DNA of 10,368 nucleotides from an uncultured Blautia sp. (GCA_900543715.1 UQSX01000097.1:1-10368), one strand, 5' to 3'. Counted from the first letter of the stretch, positions 1 to 6,853 are shown. Numbers and translations: made by a program. Notes: generated by a model from the sequence alone, not told the origin.

Positions 1-1
1 G

Positions 2-451
2 AAATTTTTTAGAAGAATAAAGAGTATTTTCAAGCTTCCGGGAAAAATATTTGGGGCTTTCCGTAAATTTCGATTAACAGCAGAAGGTATCTGTGATAAA
101 ATAAGAAAAATCAGAAATTTTTTAGAAAGTGAAAGATTCAAAGGAGGAATGTGTCTGATCCTTCAGGAAGGGAAAAAGCTGCTGACCCATGTAAAGCCCA
201 GGAAAATAGAGGGACATATAAAATTCGGTACAGAAGATCCCTGTCTTACAGGAGAAATTCTTGGGGCAGCAGGCATATTTTATCCGCTGTATGGAGAGAA
301 TTTTAGCATAGAACCCTGTTTTGAACAGAGGGTTTTAGAAGGAACAATTTCTCTCAGAGGGAGAATATACGGCATTGTCCTGCTGACTATGGCTGTGAAG
401 ATTTTTCGCAGCCGGGATATCCGCTATATAATCAGGCATTTTAGACAGTAG
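2..451 (+). CDS. DUF2953 family protein (YtfI-like), 3' part
   Basis: This frame is open from the left edge to TAG at 449-451, so only the C-terminal 149 residues are present and the true start lies outside the window. The sequence resembles the C-terminal half of DUF2953 proteins: basic residues first (about 1-48), then a domain with HVKPRKIEGHIKFGTEDP, a glycine/aromatic stretch (GAAGIFYPLYGENF) and a basic end (RYIIRHFRQ). The family is of unknown biochemical function. In Bacillus the homologue ytfI sits directly before ytfJ/gerW, and the same order is seen here, which supports the call. An ATG at 149 is preceded by AAAGGAGGA but with almost no spacing, and the homologous reading continues upstream of it, so it is not taken as a start. 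Confidence 0.8.
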   Translation, partial: KFFRRIKSIFKLPGKIFGAFRKFRLTAEGICDKIRKIRNFLESERFKGGMCLILQEGKKLLTHVKPRKIEGHIKFGTEDPCLTGEILGAAGIFYPLYGENFSIEPCFEQRVLEGTISLRGRIYGIVLLTMAVKIFRSRDIRYIIRHFRQ

Positions 452-486
452 ACAGTATACTCTGCCTGCTGCCAGGAAATAACATG

Positions 487-493
487 AAGGAGG
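487..493 (+). promoter_or_regulatory. Ribosome binding site deciding the gerW start
   Basis: AAGGAGG lies 8 bases before the ATG at 502. It lies inside the sequence that the longer reading from ATG 484 would translate, so it argues against that longer start. Confidence 0.8.
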
Positions 494-501
494 AACCAGC
501 T

Positions 502-921
502 ATGGCTTCAGAAAACAATAACTTTCAATCTACGGTAGAATCTCTGTTTAAAGGAATGGACAGCTTTATCTCTACTAAGACTGTGGTGGGAGATACAATT
601 ACAGTGGGAGACACCATCATCCTCCCTCTGGTAGATGTGACCTTCGGAGTAGGGGCAGGAGCCTTTTCCGGGGAGAAAAAGAATAATGGAGGCGGCGGTA
701 TGGGCGGAAAGGTATCTCCCAGCGCAGTTCTGGTCATTTCCGGCGGCGTAACAAAACTGGTAAATATCAAGAACCAGGACGGACTGACAAAAATACTGGA
801 TATGGTGCCGGACTTTCTCAATAAATTTACCGATGGAAAGAAAAGTGAAGTAGTCCTCTCTGAAGAAAAAGAGGAAAAAGCAGCTGAGAAAAAAACAGAA
901 GAAGAGAAGAAAGAAATATAA
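502..921 (+). CDS. gerW: Spore germination protein GerW / sporulation protein YtfJ
   Basis: GerW (YtfJ) is a forespore protein of Bacillus needed for normal germination with some germinants; its biochemical role is not settled. The 139-residue product has the family pattern: an N-terminal helix with STVESLFKGMDSF (10-22), a VVGDTITVGDTIILPLVDVTFG segment (28-49), a glycine-rich loop GGGGMGG (63-69), a hydrophobic strand (SAVLVISGG) and a highly charged Lys/Glu tail (about 117-139). An ATG also exists in frame at 484, but AAGGAGG (487-493) lies between the two ATGs with 8 bases to the ATG at 502, so 502 is chosen. It follows the DUF2953 gene as ytfJ follows ytfI in Bacillus, and the microprotein gene at 987 is likely cotranscribed. 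Confidence 0.93.
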   Translation: MASENNNFQSTVESLFKGMDSFISTKTVVGDTITVGDTIILPLVDVTFGVGAGAFSGEKKNNGGGGMGGKVSPSAVLVISGGVTKLVNIKNQDGLTKILDMVPDFLNKFTDGKKSEVVLSEEKEEKAAEKKTEEEKKEI

Positions 922-986
922 AAGGATATAATTGGTCCCCGCAGGTCTGCATATACTGTTAGTAAGAGAAAAAGGAGAAACAGATT

Positions 987-1124
987 ATGCGCAGAGTGTG
1001 GGGGCTTGCACTATTTTGTGTGGGAGCAGGGCTTTTTATCGCTCTGATCTTTCCAAAAACATTCTTTATGCTGATGGCAGCAGCCCTGTGTCTCCTGGCG
1101 GGGTATAATCTATTCTGCTGCTGA
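987..1124 (+). CDS. Small membrane protein of 45 residues, function unknown
   Basis: This is a short open frame from ATG 987 to TGA 1122-1124, preceded by AAAGGAG (971-977) with 9 bases of spacing. The 45-residue product starts MRRVWGLALFCVGAG and ends GYNLFCC. After a basic N-terminus it has two hydrophobic stretches (about residues 4-22 and 26-43) broken by a Pro-Lys at 23-24. That suggests a membrane hairpin with Arg2 and Arg3 on the cytoplasmic side. The final Cys-Cys is notable. I seem to recall similar short proteins with this kind of GY-LFCC end in Lachnospiraceae, but cannot check this. It lies 65 bases after gerW, and a terminator follows 27 bases downstream, so it appears to be the last gene of the gerW transcript. 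A spore-related role would be inference from position alone. Confidence 0.68.
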   Translation: MRRVWGLALFCVGAGLFIALIFPKTFFMLMAAALCLLAGYNLFCC

Positions 1125-1151
1125 GTCAGTTCAAGAATATAAAGATATAAA

Positions 1152-1197
1152 AAAGAGGTATCGCCGACTTGGTTTTATAATCGGTCAATACCTCTTT
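1152..1197. terminator. Bidirectional terminator between the microprotein gene and rpmB
   Basis: AAAGAGGTAT (1152-1161) pairs perfectly with ATACCTCTTT (1188-1197), and an inner CCGA/TCGG pair (1164-1167 with 1181-1184) extends the stem. On the - strand the stem runs straight into a T-rich tract (complement of the A-run 1149-1154), giving a good terminator for rpmB. On the + strand the T-tract is shorter (CTCTTTCT), so termination of the gerW transcript may be less complete. Confidence 0.85.
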
Positions 1198-1216
1198 CTA
1201 TGATTATTCTCATTCT

Positions 1217-1405
1217 TTATGCTCTTTCTACTTTACCGCTTCTTAAGCAGGAAGTACAAACATACATTTTTTTTGCATTTCCGTTCTCTGTCTTAACTCT
1301 TACAGATTTAATATTGGATTTCCACATCTTGTTTGTTCTTCTATGAGAATGGCTGACATTAATTCCGAAATGAGCGCCTTTGTCACAAATAGCACATCTT
1401 GCCAT
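1217..1405 (-). CDS. rpmB: 50S ribosomal protein L28, zinc-binding type
   Basis: Ribosomal protein L28 is a small component of the large ribosomal subunit. The 62-residue product is the normal length for the short Firmicute form and shows the family signature MARCAICDKGAHFGINVSHS followed by basic stretches (RRTNKMWKSNIKSVRVK). It keeps two CxxC pairs (Cys4/Cys7 and Cys50/Cys53), which mark the zinc-ribbon version rather than the cysteine-free paralogue many bacteria use under zinc limitation. GGAGG (complement of 1413-1417) precedes the start with good spacing. It is a single-gene unit with its own promoter and terminator, divergent from the Asp23/fakA operon exactly as rpmB lies beside yloU in Bacillus. 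Confidence 0.97.
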   Translation of the reverse strand: MARCAICDKGAHFGINVSHSHRRTNKMWKSNIKSVRVKTENGNAKKMYVCTSCLRSGKVERA

Positions 1406-1462
1406 GGTAGCACCTCCCTAAATATATATTAAGTCCGTATAAACAAACTCACAACACTAGCT

Positions 1463-1491
1463 ATTTTAGCAGATTAGATTTTAATTTGCAA
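1463..1491 (-). promoter_or_regulatory. Sigma-A promoter of rpmB
   Basis: Read on the - strand, TTGCAA (complement of 1486-1491) is followed by a 17-base spacer and TAAAAT (complement of 1463-1468). This puts the transcript start near 1457 and gives a leader of roughly 50 bases. I see no L28-type autoregulatory structure in that leader. Confidence 0.75.
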
Positions 1492-1539
1492 GTAAAATTC
1501 TAAAAAAATTAAATTATTATTTCGTTTTAGGAAAAGATA

Positions 1540-1548
1540 TGTTAGAAT
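1540..1548 (+). promoter_or_regulatory. Extended -10 promoter of the asp23-fakA operon
   Basis: TGTTAGAAT fits an extended -10 (TGn then TAGAAT at 1543-1548). The -35 region 17 bases upstream (TTTCGT) is poor, which extended -10 promoters tolerate. The expected start near 1555 keeps the ribosome binding site at 1566 in the transcript. Confidence 0.55.
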
Positions 1549-1565
1549 AGCTTATATAAAATTAT

Positions 1566-1572
1566 GGAGGTG
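1566..1572 (+). promoter_or_regulatory. Ribosome binding site deciding the asp23 start
   Basis: GGAGGTG lies 6 bases before ATG 1579. It overlaps the upstream in-frame ATG at 1564, which has no ribosome binding site of its own within reach. Confidence 0.75.
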
Positions 1573-1578
1573 TCCGGC

Positions 1579-1935
1579 ATGAATGGATTTGTTGATACAG
1601 GTTTAGGAAAAATTACGATTGATACAGATGTCATTGCCACTTATGCGGGAAGCGTAGCGGTTGAATGTTTTGGAATAGTAGGTATGGCCGCAGTGAGTAT
1701 GAAGGACGGGCTTGTAAAACTTTTAAAGAAAGACAGCCTGAAACACGGGATCAATGTGACGATAGCAGACAACAGGATCACTTTGGAATTCCATGTGATC
1801 GTGGCTTACGGGGTGAGCATTTCTGCAGTGTCTGATAATCTGATCAGTAATGTAAAATATAAGGTAGAAGAATTTACCGGTCTTACTATAGAGAAAATCA
1901 ACATCCTTGTAGAAGGCGTGAGAGTAATTGATTAA
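1579..1935 (+). CDS. Asp23/Gls24 family envelope stress response protein (YloU-like)
   Basis: Asp23/Gls24 (DUF322) proteins are small cell-envelope-associated proteins of Gram-positive bacteria, abundant under alkaline or envelope stress; no enzymatic activity is known. The 118-residue product has the family core: GKITIDTDVIATYAGSVAVE near the N-terminus, the CFGIVGMA segment, a central strand (NRITLEFHVIVAYGVSI) and the C-terminal amphipathic helix ending in NILVEGVRVID. No membrane segment is present. The GTG of fakA follows 17 bases after the stop, and this asp23-fakA pairing is the same as yloU-yloV in Bacillus, where the neighbours suggest a link to membrane lipid state. Confidence 0.92.
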   Translation: MNGFVDTGLGKITIDTDVIATYAGSVAVECFGIVGMAAVSMKDGLVKLLKKDSLKHGINVTIADNRITLEFHVIVAYGVSISAVSDNLISNVKYKVEEFTGLTIEKINILVEGVRVID

Positions 1936-1952
1936 TAAGGAGGAAACTTGTT

Positions 1953-3614
1953 GTGAATACCAATACTGTTGATGCAAAGATCCTTGGACGGATGTTTCTT
2001 TCAGGGGCCAAGAATCTGGAAGCGAAGAAAGAGTGGATTAATGAGCTGAATGTTTTCCCGGTTCCCGATGGGGATACAGGGACAAATATGACTTTGACCA
2101 TTATGTCTGCGGCGTCCGAGGTGAATGCTCTGTCAGATCCGGATATGAAGAGCCTGGCAAAGGCCATATCTTCCGGCTCTTTAAGAGGAGCCAGAGGAAA
2201 CTCCGGAGTTATTCTGTCACAGCTTTTAAGGGGATTTACAAAGGTTATTGAGAAGCATGAGGAGATCGATGCTCCCATTTTTGCCAAAGCATTTGAAAGA
2301 GCAGTGGAAACAGCTTATAAGGCGGTTATGAAACCAAAGGAGGGAACAATCCTTACCGTAGCCAAAGGAGTGTCAGAGAAAGCTGCGGAAATCGCAGAGG
2401 ACAGTGAGAGTCTGGAAAGCTTTTTTGCAGATGTGATCGCTGAGGCTGAGACGGTCCTTGCCAGAACTCCGGATATGCTGCCTGTACTGAAAGAAGCAGG
2501 GGTAGTGGATTCTGGCGGCCAGGGGCTTGTAGAGGTGTTAAAAGGTGCTTTTGACGGCTATCTGGGCAAGGAGATCGATCTGAACTTTGAAAAGCCGGCA
2601 GTGAAGCTTACCGGAACAAAACCGGTGTCTGCTGAAGAGAGTGATATTAAATTCGGATATTGTACAGAATTTATTATCATGCTGGAGAAGGAATTTTCAG
2701 AGAAAGATGAAGAAGACTTTAAAGATTACCTTATGTCTATTGGGGATTCCCTGGTAGTGGTGGCAGATGATGATATCGTAAAGGTACATGTCCATACCAA
2801 TGATCCCGGTGAGGCTATCCAAAGGGCCTTGACCTATGGTCAGCTCTCTAATATGAAGATCGATAATATGCGACTGGAGCACCATGAGAAAGTGATCAAG
2901 GAAGCAGAAAAAATGGCGGCTCAGCAGGCGGCTGAAAGAACTTCGAAACCGGAAAAAGAGGTAGGATTTATCTCTGTATCCGTAGGCGAGGGCATGGGAG
3001 AGATCTTTAAGGAGCTGGGAGCCGACTACTTGATCCAGGGCGGTCAGACTATGAATCCCAGCACTGAAGATATGCTGAAAGCTATTGAACAGGTAAATGC
3101 GAAAAATATTTTTATTTTCCCAAATAATAAGAATATCATTCTGGCGGCAAATCAGGCCCGGGATCTGACTGAGGACAAGAATATTGTGGTAATTCCTGCA
3201 AAGACAATCCCACAGGGAATTTCAGCCATGATTTCTTATGTGCCGGAGAAAACCGTGGAAGAAAATACCGCAGAGATGATGGAGGCTATCGGAAACGTAA
3301 AAACCGGACAGGTGACTTATGCTGTACGGGATACCAGGATTGATGACCAGGAGATCCATCAGGGAGATATCATGGGAATCGGTGACAAAGGAATTCTGGC
3401 AGTGGGACAGGATATCCAGAATGTTGCTGTGGAAATGACCGGCAAGATGACAGACGAGGACTGCGAACTGATCAGCATATATTATGGCGCTGAGGTAACA
3501 GAGGCAGACGCTGAGGAGATTTCTTCCCGTCTGGAAGAGCTGTATCCGGACTATGATATCGAGATCAATTACGGAGGACAGCCAATTTACTATTATGTAA
3601 TCTCCGTAGAGTAA
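1953..3614 (+). CDS. fakA: Fatty acid kinase catalytic subunit FakA (YloV, DAK2 domain)
   Basis: FakA transfers phosphate from ATP to a fatty acid held by a FakB (DegV-family) partner, feeding exogenous fatty acids into phospholipid synthesis through PlsX/PlsY. No fakB is in this window. The 553-residue length equals that of Bacillus YloV. The N-terminal DhaL/DAK2 nucleotide domain (about 1-200) shows PVPDGDTGTNM (36-46), whose Asp39, Asp41 and Asn45 match the metal-binding residues of the family, and GARGNSGVILSQ (79-90), plus DSGGQGL near 190. A middle domain and the FakA C-terminal domain follow, ending INYGGQPIYYYVISVE. The start is GTG, with AAGGAGG (1938-1944) giving 9 bases of spacing from the GGAGG core. 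It is the second gene after asp23 and is followed by a strong hairpin before recG. Confidence 0.95.
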   Translation: MNTNTVDAKILGRMFLSGAKNLEAKKEWINELNVFPVPDGDTGTNMTLTIMSAASEVNALSDPDMKSLAKAISSGSLRGARGNSGVILSQLLRGFTKVIEKHEEIDAPIFAKAFERAVETAYKAVMKPKEGTILTVAKGVSEKAAEIAEDSESLESFFADVIAEAETVLARTPDMLPVLKEAGVVDSGGQGLVEVLKGAFDGYLGKEIDLNFEKPAVKLTGTKPVSAEESDIKFGYCTEFIIMLEKEFSEKDEEDFKDYLMSIGDSLVVVADDDIVKVHVHTNDPGEAIQRALTYGQLSNMKIDNMRLEHHEKVIKEAEKMAAQQAAERTSKPEKEVGFISVSVGEGMGEIFKELGADYLIQGGQTMNPSTEDMLKAIEQVNAKNIFIFPNNKNIILAANQARDLTEDKNIVVIPAKTIPQGISAMISYVPEKTVEENTAEMMEAIGNVKTGQVTYAVRDTRIDDQEIHQGDIMGIGDKGILAVGQDIQNVAVEMTGKMTDEDCELISIYYGAEVTEADAEEISSRLEELYPDYDIEINYGGQPIYYYVISVE

Positions 3615-3646
3615 AAGGAACAAAAAAGATACCAGGATTTAGATGT

Positions 3647-3701
3647 GCTGGAAGAGGCCCAGGAATTTAAAAGACAATGGGCTTCTTTCCAGCCTCTTTT
3701 A
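3647..3701 (+). terminator. Strong stem-loop, probable terminator or attenuator between fakA and recG
   Basis: GCTGGAAGAGGCCC (3647-3660) pairs with GGGCTTCTTTCCAGC (3679-3693) through 14 pairs with a single bulged T and one G-T pair. The 18-base loop is A-rich. CTCTTTTACG follows. This fits an intrinsic terminator with a modest T-tract, so some read-through into recG, 47 bases later, is likely. No promoter for recG is evident between the hairpin and its start. The same bases also fall in an open frame (3645-3743, see findings), so the structure call is preferred but not certain. Confidence 0.6.
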
Positions 3702-3747
3702 CGTTTGACGGCTAAAGATCTGGAAGAAATAAAGCGGGAGTGAGAGG

Positions 3748-5805
3748 ATGAGAGAGCAGGACAGTATACGGACGATCAAAGGAATCGGAGAAAAGACAGA
3801 GAAACTCCTGGGAAAGCTGGGAATATTTACGGTAGGAGACTTCTTAAGGTACTACCCCAGGGATTATGACGAATATCAGGAACCTGTAGATATTTTCAAT
3901 GCTGTTCCGGGAAAGAAAACCGCTGTTTTGGCGAGACTTTCCGGGAAGGTAGGAGTGAAGAACACAGGCAGGCTTACCGTGATCACAGCCAGTGCCAGAG
4001 AGGGAGAGCATACCCTCTGGTTTACCTGGTACAATATGCCTTTTCTCAGGAATGCCCTCCGGCCGGGAGGATTGTATATTTTTCGCGGACTGGTGGTGGA
4101 AAAACAGGGGAGGAGGACTATGGAACACCCTGAGATTTTTTCCAGGGAACAGTATGAGGAGCGGCTTCATGTCCTTTACCCCATCTACAGCCTGACCAAG
4201 GGACTTACTAATAAATTTATGGCGAAAACTATGAAAGAGATCCTGGAAGAAAGAGAGATGACCCAGGAGTATCTTCCGGAAGAATACAGAAACCACTACC
4301 AGCTGGCAGAATATAATTATGCCCTGACCCATATTCATTTTCCAAAAAATCGAGACGATATGATCCTGGGAAGAAAACGTCTGGTTTTTGATGAATTCCT
4401 TCTTTTCATCCTTTCTGTCCGAATGATGAAGGAGAGGAACCAGAACCAAGAGAATACTTTTCATTTAAAGCCGGTATGGGAGACGGAAAAGATCATCGAA
4501 AATCTGCCCTATTCTCTTACAAAGGCACAAAAACGGGTCTGGAATGAGATTGAGATCAATATGACAGGAAAGCATCTTATGTCCAGACTGGTTCAGGGAG
4601 ATGTTGGAAGCGGGAAGACCATCATTGCCTTTCTTGCCATGATCTTAACGGCAGCCAATGGCTGCCAGGCTGCTCTTATGGCACCTACAGAAGTGCTTGC
4701 CAGACAGCATTATGAAGGAATGTGCCGGCTTTTGGAAGAGCAGGGACTTTCCTATCCGGTGGTGCTCCTCACCGGCTCTACCAAAGGCCGAGAAAAAAAG
4801 GAAATTTATAAGCAGATCCAGGAGGGAGATGCCAAGCTGATCATAGGCACCCATGCTCTGATCCAGGAAAAAGTACTCTATCAGGATCTGGCGCTTGTGA
4901 TCACCGATGAACAGCACAGATTCGGAGTCAATCAGAGAGAGGACCTTTCCAGAAAAGGAGAGAAGCCTCATGTATTGGTCATGAGTGCTACCCCCATTCC
5001 AAGAACACTGGGAATCATTCTTTATGGAGACCTGGATATTTCTATTATGGATGAGCTTCCTGCCAGGCGGCTTCCCATTAAAAACTGTGTGGTAGATACT
5101 TCTTATCGGCCAAAAGCCTATCAATTCATTGAAAATCAGGTACGGCAGGGACGGCAGGTCTATGTGATCTGTCCTATGGTGGAAGAGAGCGAAGGGCTGG
5201 AGACAGAGAATGTGCTGGATTACAGCAAAATGCTGTCTCAGACCCTTTCTCCCCAGATCAGGGTATCCTGTCTCCATGGACGTATGAAAGCAGCCGAGAA
5301 AAACCAGATCATGGAAGCCTTTTCCAGAAATGAAATACAGGTGCTGGTGTCCACTACGGTCATTGAGGTAGGGGTAAACGTACCAAATGCTACGGTAATG
5401 ATGGTAGAAAACGCAGAACGTTTCGGACTGGCCCAGCTTCACCAGTTAAGGGGAAGAGTAGGAAGGGGCGAATACCAGTCTTACTGTATTTTTATCTATG
5501 GAGGCAATGATGAGGAAACCAGAAAACGGCTGGAAATCCTGGTAAGATCTAACGATGGCTTTTTTATAGCAGGAGAGGATCTGAGACTTCGGGGACCGGG
5601 AGATCTGCTGGGGATCCGTCAGAGCGGCATGCTGGAATTCCGGCTGGGAGATATCTTCCAGGATGCAGATATACTGAAAAAAGCCAGTGAGGCCGCAGGT
5701 TCAATCCTGATGCTGGATCCGGAGCTGAAGCTGGAACAAAACGGCCGTTTGAAGGAACGGCTGCTGGCTTATGCAAATGATAAAATGGAATCTCCAGGCC
5801 TGTGA
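3748..5805 (+). CDS. recG: ATP-dependent DNA helicase RecG
   Basis: RecG is a monomeric double-stranded DNA translocase that regresses stalled replication forks and processes Holliday and D-loop junctions. The 685 residues match the usual Firmicute length. The N-terminal part (about 1-250) holds the helix-hairpin-helix-like start (IKGIGEKTEKLLGKLGI) and the OB-fold wedge domain. The motor shows Walker A GDVGSGKT (284-291), the DEQH box DEQHRFG (387-393), motif III MSATPIPRT (412-420) and the arginine-finger motif VI QLRGRVGRG (566-574), followed by the RecG C-terminal region with GEDLRLRGPGDLLG. All motifs are intact. GGGAG (3736-3740) precedes ATG with 7 bases of spacing. In Bacillus recG also lies a few genes after yloV. 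No clear terminator follows. Confidence 0.98.
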   Translation: MREQDSIRTIKGIGEKTEKLLGKLGIFTVGDFLRYYPRDYDEYQEPVDIFNAVPGKKTAVLARLSGKVGVKNTGRLTVITASAREGEHTLWFTWYNMPFLRNALRPGGLYIFRGLVVEKQGRRTMEHPEIFSREQYEERLHVLYPIYSLTKGLTNKFMAKTMKEILEEREMTQEYLPEEYRNHYQLAEYNYALTHIHFPKNRDDMILGRKRLVFDEFLLFILSVRMMKERNQNQENTFHLKPVWETEKIIENLPYSLTKAQKRVWNEIEINMTGKHLMSRLVQGDVGSGKTIIAFLAMILTAANGCQAALMAPTEVLARQHYEGMCRLLEEQGLSYPVVLLTGSTKGREKKEIYKQIQEGDAKLIIGTHALIQEKVLYQDLALVITDEQHRFGVNQREDLSRKGEKPHVLVMSATPIPRTLGIILYGDLDISIMDELPARRLPIKNCVVDTSYRPKAYQFIENQVRQGRQVYVICPMVEESEGLETENVLDYSKMLSQTLSPQIRVSCLHGRMKAAEKNQIMEAFSRNEIQVLVSTTVIEVGVNVPNATVMMVENAERFGLAQLHQLRGRVGRGEYQSYCIFIYGGNDEETRKRLEILVRSNDGFFIAGEDLRLRGPGDLLGIRQSGMLEFRLGDIFQDADILKKASEAAGSILMLDPELKLEQNGRLKERLLAYANDKMESPGL

Positions 5806-5864
5806 TACAGGAACCAGACATCATGTTATGTTTTTGTAAAAGAACAGGAACTTCCGGGAAAAAC

Positions 5865-5893
5865 TTGAAAATTTAAAAAAAAAGGTATATGAT
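5865..5893 (+). promoter_or_regulatory. Strong sigma-A promoter of the DUF6465-type gene
   Basis: TTGAAA (5865-5870), a 17-base A-rich spacer and TATGAT (5888-5893) make a near-consensus promoter. The transcript should start near 5900 and have a leader of about 37 bases. The A-rich tract in and before the spacer would favour high activity. Confidence 0.82.
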
Positions 5894-5920
5894 AAACGAG
5901 ACATTTAGAGTTGGAAGTAT

Positions 5921-5928
5921 AAAGGAGG
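5921..5928 (+). promoter_or_regulatory. Ribosome binding site deciding the DUF6465-type start
   Basis: AAAGGAGG lies 8 bases before ATG 5937. The longer in-frame ATG at 5889 sits inside the -10 element and cannot be on the transcript. Confidence 0.85.
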
Positions 5929-5936
5929 AGAATTTT

Positions 5937-6344
5937 ATGTCACCAAGAAAGACAACAGCTAAGGCAGCTGAGGCAACAAAAGCTGCTGTGAAGACAACTC
6001 CGGCGAAGACAGAAGAATCTAAAACAGAAACTGCTGATGTGAAGAAAGCACCGGCAAAGAAAACGGCACCAGTAAAGAAAGAAACAACTACTGTTAGAAA
6101 GACAGCTGCTAAGAAGTCTGCAGCAAAGGCAGAAGTGAAAGAATCTGTATTTGTTCAGTTTGCAGGGGCAGAGTACAGCTTAGATGATGTAAAGGCCAAT
6201 GTGAAAAAAGCATGGATGGCTGAAACAGGCAAAGAAGAGAGCGATATCAAAGATATTCAGATTTATGTAAAACCTGAAGAGCATGCTGCTTACTATGTAG
6301 TAAACGGCGAGTTTGTAGAAGGCGGAAGAAAAGTAGAGTTATAA
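5937..6344 (+). CDS. DUF6465 family protein with Lys/Ala-rich N-terminus
   Basis: The 135-residue product has two parts. Residues 1 to about 67 are low-complexity and basic, built from Lys, Ala and Thr with repeated KKTAP/AAKKSAAK-type units, like histone-H1-like or PHB-granule proteins. Residues about 68-135 form a compact domain starting SVFVQFAGAEYSLDDV, with an acidic/amphipathic helix (VKANVKKAWMAETG), a DIKDIQIYVKPEE strand, then AAYYVVNGEF. I recognise this second part as the DUF6465 family, common in Lachnospiraceae and of unknown function. The basic tail suggests nucleic-acid or other polyanion binding, which is inference. A near-consensus promoter, a strong ribosome binding site and its own terminator suggest a highly expressed single-gene unit. 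Confidence 0.8.
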   Translation: MSPRKTTAKAAEATKAAVKTTPAKTEESKTETADVKKAPAKKTAPVKKETTTVRKTAAKKSAAKAEVKESVFVQFAGAEYSLDDVKANVKKAWMAETGKEESDIKDIQIYVKPEEHAAYYVVNGEFVEGGRKVEL

Positions 6345-6384
6345 GTTGATTTTTTATAATTCCAATATAAATGTTCTAAAAATT

Positions 6385-6430
6385 TCAGGGCAGAAGATAT
6401 CCGAATAAGATATCATCTGCCCTGATTTTT
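6385..6430. terminator. Bidirectional terminator between the DUF6465-type gene and the SASP gene
   Basis: Two 17-base arms (6385-6401 and 6409-6425, core CAGGGCAG/CTGCCCTG) pair with one A-A mismatch around a 7-base loop. TTTTT follows on the + strand (6426-6430). On the - strand the stem is followed by AAATTTTTAG, so it can also end the SASP transcript, although that lies 80 bases past the SASP stop. Confidence 0.9.
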
Positions 6431-6509
6431 GCCATAAGCCTGTATTTTATCACTGAGATCTATGGCATTGGATTTTTAAGATAATAACGTTTTTTGATCT
6501 GTACGGAAT

Positions 6510-6737
6510 TTAGTACTGCTGCATGTTTCCGCTGCCGGACATCTGTCTTTCCTGGGCCTCGATCATTTTCTTAACCATATAACCGCCTACAGAACCGTTC
6601 TGCTTGGAAGTAAGGTTGCCGTTATAACCATCTGAAAGGGGTACTCCCAGTTCGTTGGCTACCTCATATTTAAAACGGTTTAATGCGCTTTTTGCCTCTG
6701 GCACCACTGCTTTGTTAGAAGAATTACTGTTAGACAT
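6510..6737 (-). CDS. Alpha/beta-type small acid-soluble spore protein
   Basis: Alpha/beta SASPs coat spore DNA in an A-like form, protect it from UV and heat, and are degraded at germination by the GPR protease. The 75-residue product shows the two family signatures: KYEVANELGVPL (23-34), whose Glu25-Val26 bond is the expected GPR cleavage position, and the DNA-binding stretch NLTSKQNGSVGGYMVKKMIE (41-60). The Ser/Asn-rich N-terminus and Gln/Gly/Ser-rich C-terminus are variable in the family. AAAGGAGG (complement of 6746-6753) lies 8 bases upstream of the start. It stands alone between the shared terminator and a divergent regulatory region. Expression is expected in the forespore under sigma-G by analogy with Bacillus. 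Confidence 0.96.
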   Translation of the reverse strand: MSNSNSSNKAVVPEAKSALNRFKYEVANELGVPLSDGYNGNLTSKQNGSVGGYMVKKMIEAQERQMSGSGNMQQY

Positions 6738-6778
6738 TTTTAGTTCCTCCTTTGAAAGTTGTTTTTTGTTACAGTGGT

Positions 6779-6786
6779 ATTATATG
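6779..6786 (-). promoter_or_regulatory. Possible -10 element of the SASP gene
   Basis: On the - strand this reads CATATAAT, resembling both the sigma-G -10 (CATnnTA, with one mismatch) and a sigma-A TATAAT. I could not find a convincing -35 for either sigma factor at the proper distance, so only the -10 is marked. A start near 6772 would give a leader of about 35 bases. Confidence 0.35.
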
Positions 6787-6824
6787 AAGTTAGAGAAAAA
6801 ATACACTAGAAGTTCTTTCATGTT

Positions 6825-6853
6825 TTGACAAATTCTGAGAATTATATTACAAT
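6825..6853 (+). promoter_or_regulatory. Near-consensus sigma-A promoter opening into a gene-free stretch
   Basis: TTGACA (6825-6830), 17 bases, then TACAAT (6848-6853). Transcription would start near 6860 on the + strand. No credible coding frame follows until mgsA at 7071, which has its own promoter. This promoter therefore makes either a long alternative mgsA leader or a separate small RNA. Confidence 0.7.

Noticed and set aside
140..451. AAAGGAGGA followed by ATG 149 as the start of a separate 100-residue gene
   Set aside because: There is only about one base between the ribosome-binding-like sequence and ATG, and DUF2953-like coding continues in frame upstream to the window edge.
455..484. 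GTATA, 15 bases, GGAAATAACA: a good sigma-F promoter match before gerW
   Set aside because: GerW is sigma-F controlled in Bacillus and the match is tempting, but the transcript would start near 490, inside the ribosome binding site (487-493). Kept only as a note.
3844..4464. 206-residue open frame on the - strand inside recG
   Set aside because: It is the shadow of the recG coding sequence: no ribosome binding site, no recognisable domain, and recG is intact on the other strand. The same holds for the 265-residue frame at 4645-5442.
5838..5875. Tiny frame after recG starting at an ATG near 5824 (about 17 codons)
   Set aside because: It has no ribosome binding site and low-complexity content, and it runs into the promoter of the next gene.
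6431..6466. GCCATA / TATGGC inverted pair after the shared terminator
   Set aside because: There are only six pairs around a loop of 24 bases; not distinguishable from chance beside the strong hairpin at 6385-6425.
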